A stretch of DNA of 64,000 bases. Source: Phenylobacterium aquaticum (GTDB lineage Bacteria > Pseudomonadota > Alphaproteobacteria > Caulobacterales > Caulobacteraceae). The notes below the pieces were generated by a model. That model had not been told where the DNA came from. It saw only the letters and a list, made by a program, of their open reading frames with translations, and did not search any database. The translations under genes were made by a program, and so were the position numbers. The DNA lies in contig NZ_JALDPT010000024.1 of the NCBI RefSeq assembly GCF_022695515.1, positions 22,525 through 86,524 of the forward strand, written 5' to 3'. The first letter of the stretch is position 1. The number at the start of each line of letters is the position of its first letter. Below are positions 61,846 through 64,000 of this stretch, in pieces.

Positions 61846-62135
61846 CAGGAAGCGTCCTTGGTCTTGACGGCGCGGGGTTTGGTCGCGGGCGGCAGGACCT
61901 GGCCCTCGCCCAGCAGCAACAGGCGCTCCTCGCCATCGCAGGAGACCAGCACCAGCCGCCGCGCGGGGTCCAGCACCAGGGTCTCAACCACCGCCAGGCG
62001 GCGCTCGCGGCGCGGCCCGGCCAGCTTGGCCAGGGTCTCGGGCCCCCAGCGGCGCAGGGCCACGGCGGCCAGGCCGATCAGGCCCATGGTCATGGCGAGC
62101 GCGAAGACGGCGCGGAGGAAATCGGCGAAATGCAT
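61845..62135 (-). CDS. fliO: FliO-like flagellar biosynthesis protein
   Basis: 96 residues. One membrane segment (about 8-28), then RRERRLAVVETLVLDPARRL and VLVSCDGEERLLLLGEG, the small cytoplasmic FliO domain pattern. FliO assists FliP assembly. It begins the fliO-fliP unit and diverges from flgB over 100 bases that contain a CtrA box. Confidence 0.86.
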   Translation of the reverse strand: MHFADFLRAVFALAMTMGLIGLAAVALRRWGPETLAKLAGPRRERRLAVVETLVLDPARRLVLVSCDGEERLLLLGEGQVLPPATKPRAVKTKDAS

Positions 62136-62195
62136 CGCGGGGTACGAAGGGCTCCGGCCGGCGATCCCGGCGCTCTCCCATGTGCCCCAAGGGTC

Positions 62196-62211
62196 TTAAG
62201 GAGCGATTAAC
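62196..62211. promoter_or_regulatory. CtrA box between fliO-fliP and flgB-flgC-fliE
   Basis: TTAA-GGAGCGA-TTAAC matches the CtrA consensus TTAA-N7-TTAAC exactly. It sits 25 bases before the flgB ATG and 61 bases before the fliO ATG on the other strand. These are class II flagellar genes under CtrA in Caulobacter, so control of one or both operons is inferred. Confidence 0.82.
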
Positions 62212-62235
62212 CCTATTTGTTCACCATGTTTGGTC

Positions 62236-62673
62236 ATGGATATCACCGACATTCCGCTGTTCGCGATGCTGCGGGGCCGGCTCGGTTATCTCTCCGAGCG
62301 ACAGAAGGTCATCGCCCAGAATGTCGCCAACTCCGACACCCCCGGCTACACGCCGAGCGACCTGAAGCCCTTCACCTTCGACGCCCAGCTGCGCGCCCAG
62401 TCGCAGTCGAGCACGATGACGGCGGGCGTCATGGCCATGACCCAGCCGGGCCACATGCTGCCGGCCTCCCAGCGCAATCGCTCCGCCGCAGGCGCGGGCG
62501 TGAAGCTGCACAAGGCCGCCGATTCCGAGACCCGCCTCGACGGCAATTCCGTCGTGCTGGAGGAGGAGATGATGAAGATGACCGACGCGCGCATGAACTA
62601 CGACGCCGCGGTCAGCTTCTACCAGAAGTCCCTGAACCTGCTGCGCACCGCGGCCAAGGCTCCGGGCCGTTGA
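62236..62673 (+). CDS. flgB: Flagellar proximal rod protein FlgB
   Basis: 145 residues from the ATG at 62236 (MDITDIPLFAMLRGRL); in-frame TTG at 62230 is less likely. SERQKVIAQNVANSDTPGYT is the N-terminal rod motif, and YDAAVSFYQKSLNLLRTA the C-terminal helix. Proximal rod subunit. The CtrA box is 25 bases upstream. Confidence 0.95.
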   Translation: MDITDIPLFAMLRGRLGYLSERQKVIAQNVANSDTPGYTPSDLKPFTFDAQLRAQSQSSTMTAGVMAMTQPGHMLPASQRNRSAAGAGVKLHKAADSETRLDGNSVVLEEEMMKMTDARMNYDAAVSFYQKSLNLLRTAAKAPGR

Positions 62674-62687
62674 GAAGGGCGCTCTAG

Positions 62688-63107
62688 ATGGCCGACCTCA
62701 TCACCATGGGCGGACAGGCCCAGGCGATCGCCTCCTCCGCGCTGCGCGCCCAGCAGGCGCGGATGCGGGTCATCGCCGAGAACATCGCCAACGCCAATTC
62801 CACGTCCAATACCGCCGGCGGCGATCCCTATCGCCGCCAGGTGCCGGTGTTCGAGCCGACCAAGGTCGACGGCGGCACGGGGGTGCGCCTGGCCAAGGTC
62901 GCGCCGGACCAGTCCGCCTTCAAGGACCAGTACGAACCGGGCAATCCTTCGGCCAACGCCCAGGGCTATGTGAAGATGCCCAATGTCGATCCCTTGGTGG
63001 AGGCGCTGGACATGAAGGAGGCCCAGCGCGCCTACGAGGCCAATCTCAACGTCATCGAGACGGCGCGGGCCATGGACCTGCGCACCCTCGATCTCCTCAA
63101 GAAATAG
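62688..63107 (+). CDS. flgC: Flagellar proximal rod protein FlgC
   Basis: 139 residues. Motifs IAENIANANSTSNTAGGDPY with RRQVPVF and the C-terminal EALDMKEAQRAYEANLNVIE. Proximal rod subunit, 14 bases after flgB and co-transcribed. Confidence 0.96.
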   Translation: MADLITMGGQAQAIASSALRAQQARMRVIAENIANANSTSNTAGGDPYRRQVPVFEPTKVDGGTGVRLAKVAPDQSAFKDQYEPGNPSANAQGYVKMPNVDPLVEALDMKEAQRAYEANLNVIETARAMDLRTLDLLKK

Positions 63108-63117
63108 GACCTAGGCC

Positions 63118-63423
63118 GTGATCACCGCGCTCGCCGCCGCCAAGGCCTACGCCGCCACCCAGAACCACGGGATCACCGCCCCGGGCGCCGCCGCCGAGAC
63201 CGGCGGCCTCGACTTCGGGGCGATGCTCAAGAACGCGATGACCGACGCCATGCATGCGTCGAAGAACGCGGAAACCCAGATGGTCCGCCAGACGCAAGGC
63301 AAGGCCGAACTGATCGACGTCGCCACCGCCATCTCGGCCGCCGAGACCAGCCTGGAAACCGTCATGGCCGTCCGCGACCAGGTGATCAGCGCCTACCAGG
63401 AAATCATGCGGATGCCGATCTAG
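63118..63423 (+). CDS. fliE: Flagellar hook-basal body protein FliE
   Basis: 101 residues with GTG start at 63118. [20 protein letters not shown] and the C-terminal [25 protein letters not shown] match FliE, which links the MS ring and rod. Ten bases after flgC; last gene of flgB-flgC-fliE. Confidence 0.94.
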   Translation: MITALAAAKAYAATQNHGITAPGAAAETGGLDFGAMLKNAMTDAMHASKNAETQMVRQTQGKAELIDVATAISAAETSLETVMAVRDQVISAYQEIMRMPI

Positions 63424-63522
63424 CGGCCATCCCAGGCTGGTTCATCCCCACGCCGCGCGCGACCCATTGCGCCTTGAAGTTGAACCTGCCACGCTGACGC
63501 TTCCTGTTCCAGGACGCCTCGC

Positions 63523-64000
63523 ATGTCACCGGCCCTGACCGTCGCCCTGCTGACCATCACCTACACCTTCCTCCTGAAGGTGATCTGTTTCGTCATCGGG
63601 TTCGCCGTGGTGCGGATCGGCGCCGACCTGCTGCGCGAAGGCGTGAAGGGCGACTTCAATTTCAGCGCTAACCTGACCGGGGCCAAGGCCGATCTGGTCA
63701 GCGCCTCGCCGGGCCTGCTGTTCCTGCTGCTGGGCATTGTTCTGGTCGGCTACGCCATGTGGCTGCCCAAGCCTGTAACCGCGACCGAGGGCCAGCCGCC
63801 TCCCGCCGCGGTCGCCTCGACGGTCCCCGACGTGCCGCTGCCGGAGGCCGCGCCGGCCAGTCGGTCGACGCTCACCCTGAACGGAGCGAGATCGACATCT
63901 CCCCGCGGCGACGTGCTGTCGACCGCCGCCTCGCCGCCCGAGGTCGCCGACCAGTTCGAGGCCACCGTAGTCTGGATGGACGACGAGGCCATGCTGCCCG
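63523..64000 (+). CDS. Membrane protein of unknown function (3' end outside window)
   Basis: The frame from the ATG at 63523 stays open to the window end (at least 159 residues). MSPALTVALLTITYTFLLKV and SPGLLFLLLGIVLVGYAMWL are two membrane segments flanking a short loop with VRIGADLLREGVKGDF; the part after the second helix is Pro/Ala/Thr-rich. No family was recognised. The gap to fliE is 99 bases. Confidence 0.65.
   Translation, partial: MSPALTVALLTITYTFLLKVICFVIGFAVVRIGADLLREGVKGDFNFSANLTGAKADLVSASPGLLFLLLGIVLVGYAMWLPKPVTATEGQPPPAAVASTVPDVPLPEAAPASRSTLTLNGARSTSPRGDVLSTAASPPEVADQFEATVVWMDDEAMLP

Overview
The window is about 64 kb of very GC-rich DNA. Genes are densely packed and start-stop overlaps of the ATGA type are frequent. 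The content points to an alphaproteobacterium of the Caulobacteraceae, perhaps Phenylobacterium or a relative (inference). Reasons are a flagellar cluster laid out as in Caulobacter (fliL-fliM, flgF-G-A-H, fliO-P, flgB-C-fliE), a perfect CtrA box upstream of flgB, and a sigma54 promoter upstream of flgF. No tRNA, rRNA, CRISPR array, prophage or insertion sequence was recognised. No stretch over 300 bases lacks a gene; the longest gaps are the regulatory region at 54536-54759, the gap at 50646-50833 and the repeat-bearing gap at 60850-61036.

Region by region. 1-9.8 kb: a partial HAD phosphatase, a GNAT, hflC/hflK, an Mrp-type Fe-S ATPase, three tandem paralogous MFS sugar-cation symporter-like genes and an SDR. 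9.9-17 kb: a DevBCA-like ABC exporter operon, a secreted S46 dipeptidyl-peptidase, a thioesterase and an ohr-ohrR peroxide operon with its operator. 17-28 kb: metabolic and transport genes (CNT nucleoside transporter, GSTs, TMEM175-type channel, polysaccharide deacetylase, flavin monooxygenase, acyl-CoA dehydrogenase, Fe-S uracil-DNA glycosylase, lipoprotein hydrolase, leucine-type dehydrogenase). 28-46 kb: mixed accessory genes with many regulators (three TetR, two LysR), a transglutaminase, a VWA protein, an aldo/keto reductase, nitronate monooxygenase, an HtaA-domain protein beside a CoaD-like enzyme, a phospholipase D, a DHA2 exporter and a resolvase-like protein that has lost its catalytic residues. 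46-50.6 kb: HDAC-family protein, xseB-ispA-dxs (isoprenoid precursor supply) and an HWE/HisKA_2 kinase. 50.8-63.4 kb: flagellar genes in four transcription blocks. The window ends in a partial membrane protein.

Five genes (mrp, the third MFS symporter, polysaccharide deacetylase, the DHA2 exporter and fliP) are each split into two frames by an apparent single-base loss, mostly in short G or C runs. Each half still reads as intact family sequence, and fliP and mrp are housekeeping functions. Sequencing or assembly indels are therefore the simplest explanation. The full gene extent is given for each.

The flagellar genes show a readable regulatory hierarchy. A CtrA site (TTAA-N7-TTAAC) sits between fliO-P and flgB-C-fliE (early genes). 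TTAA half-sites precede fliL-fliM. A sigma54 -24/-12 element precedes flgF-G-A-H (later rod, P-ring and L-ring genes). The fliL operon continues through a DUF6468 protein, a MotE-like protein and a 996-residue secreted TPR protein of unknown role, which is the best candidate here for an under-described component.
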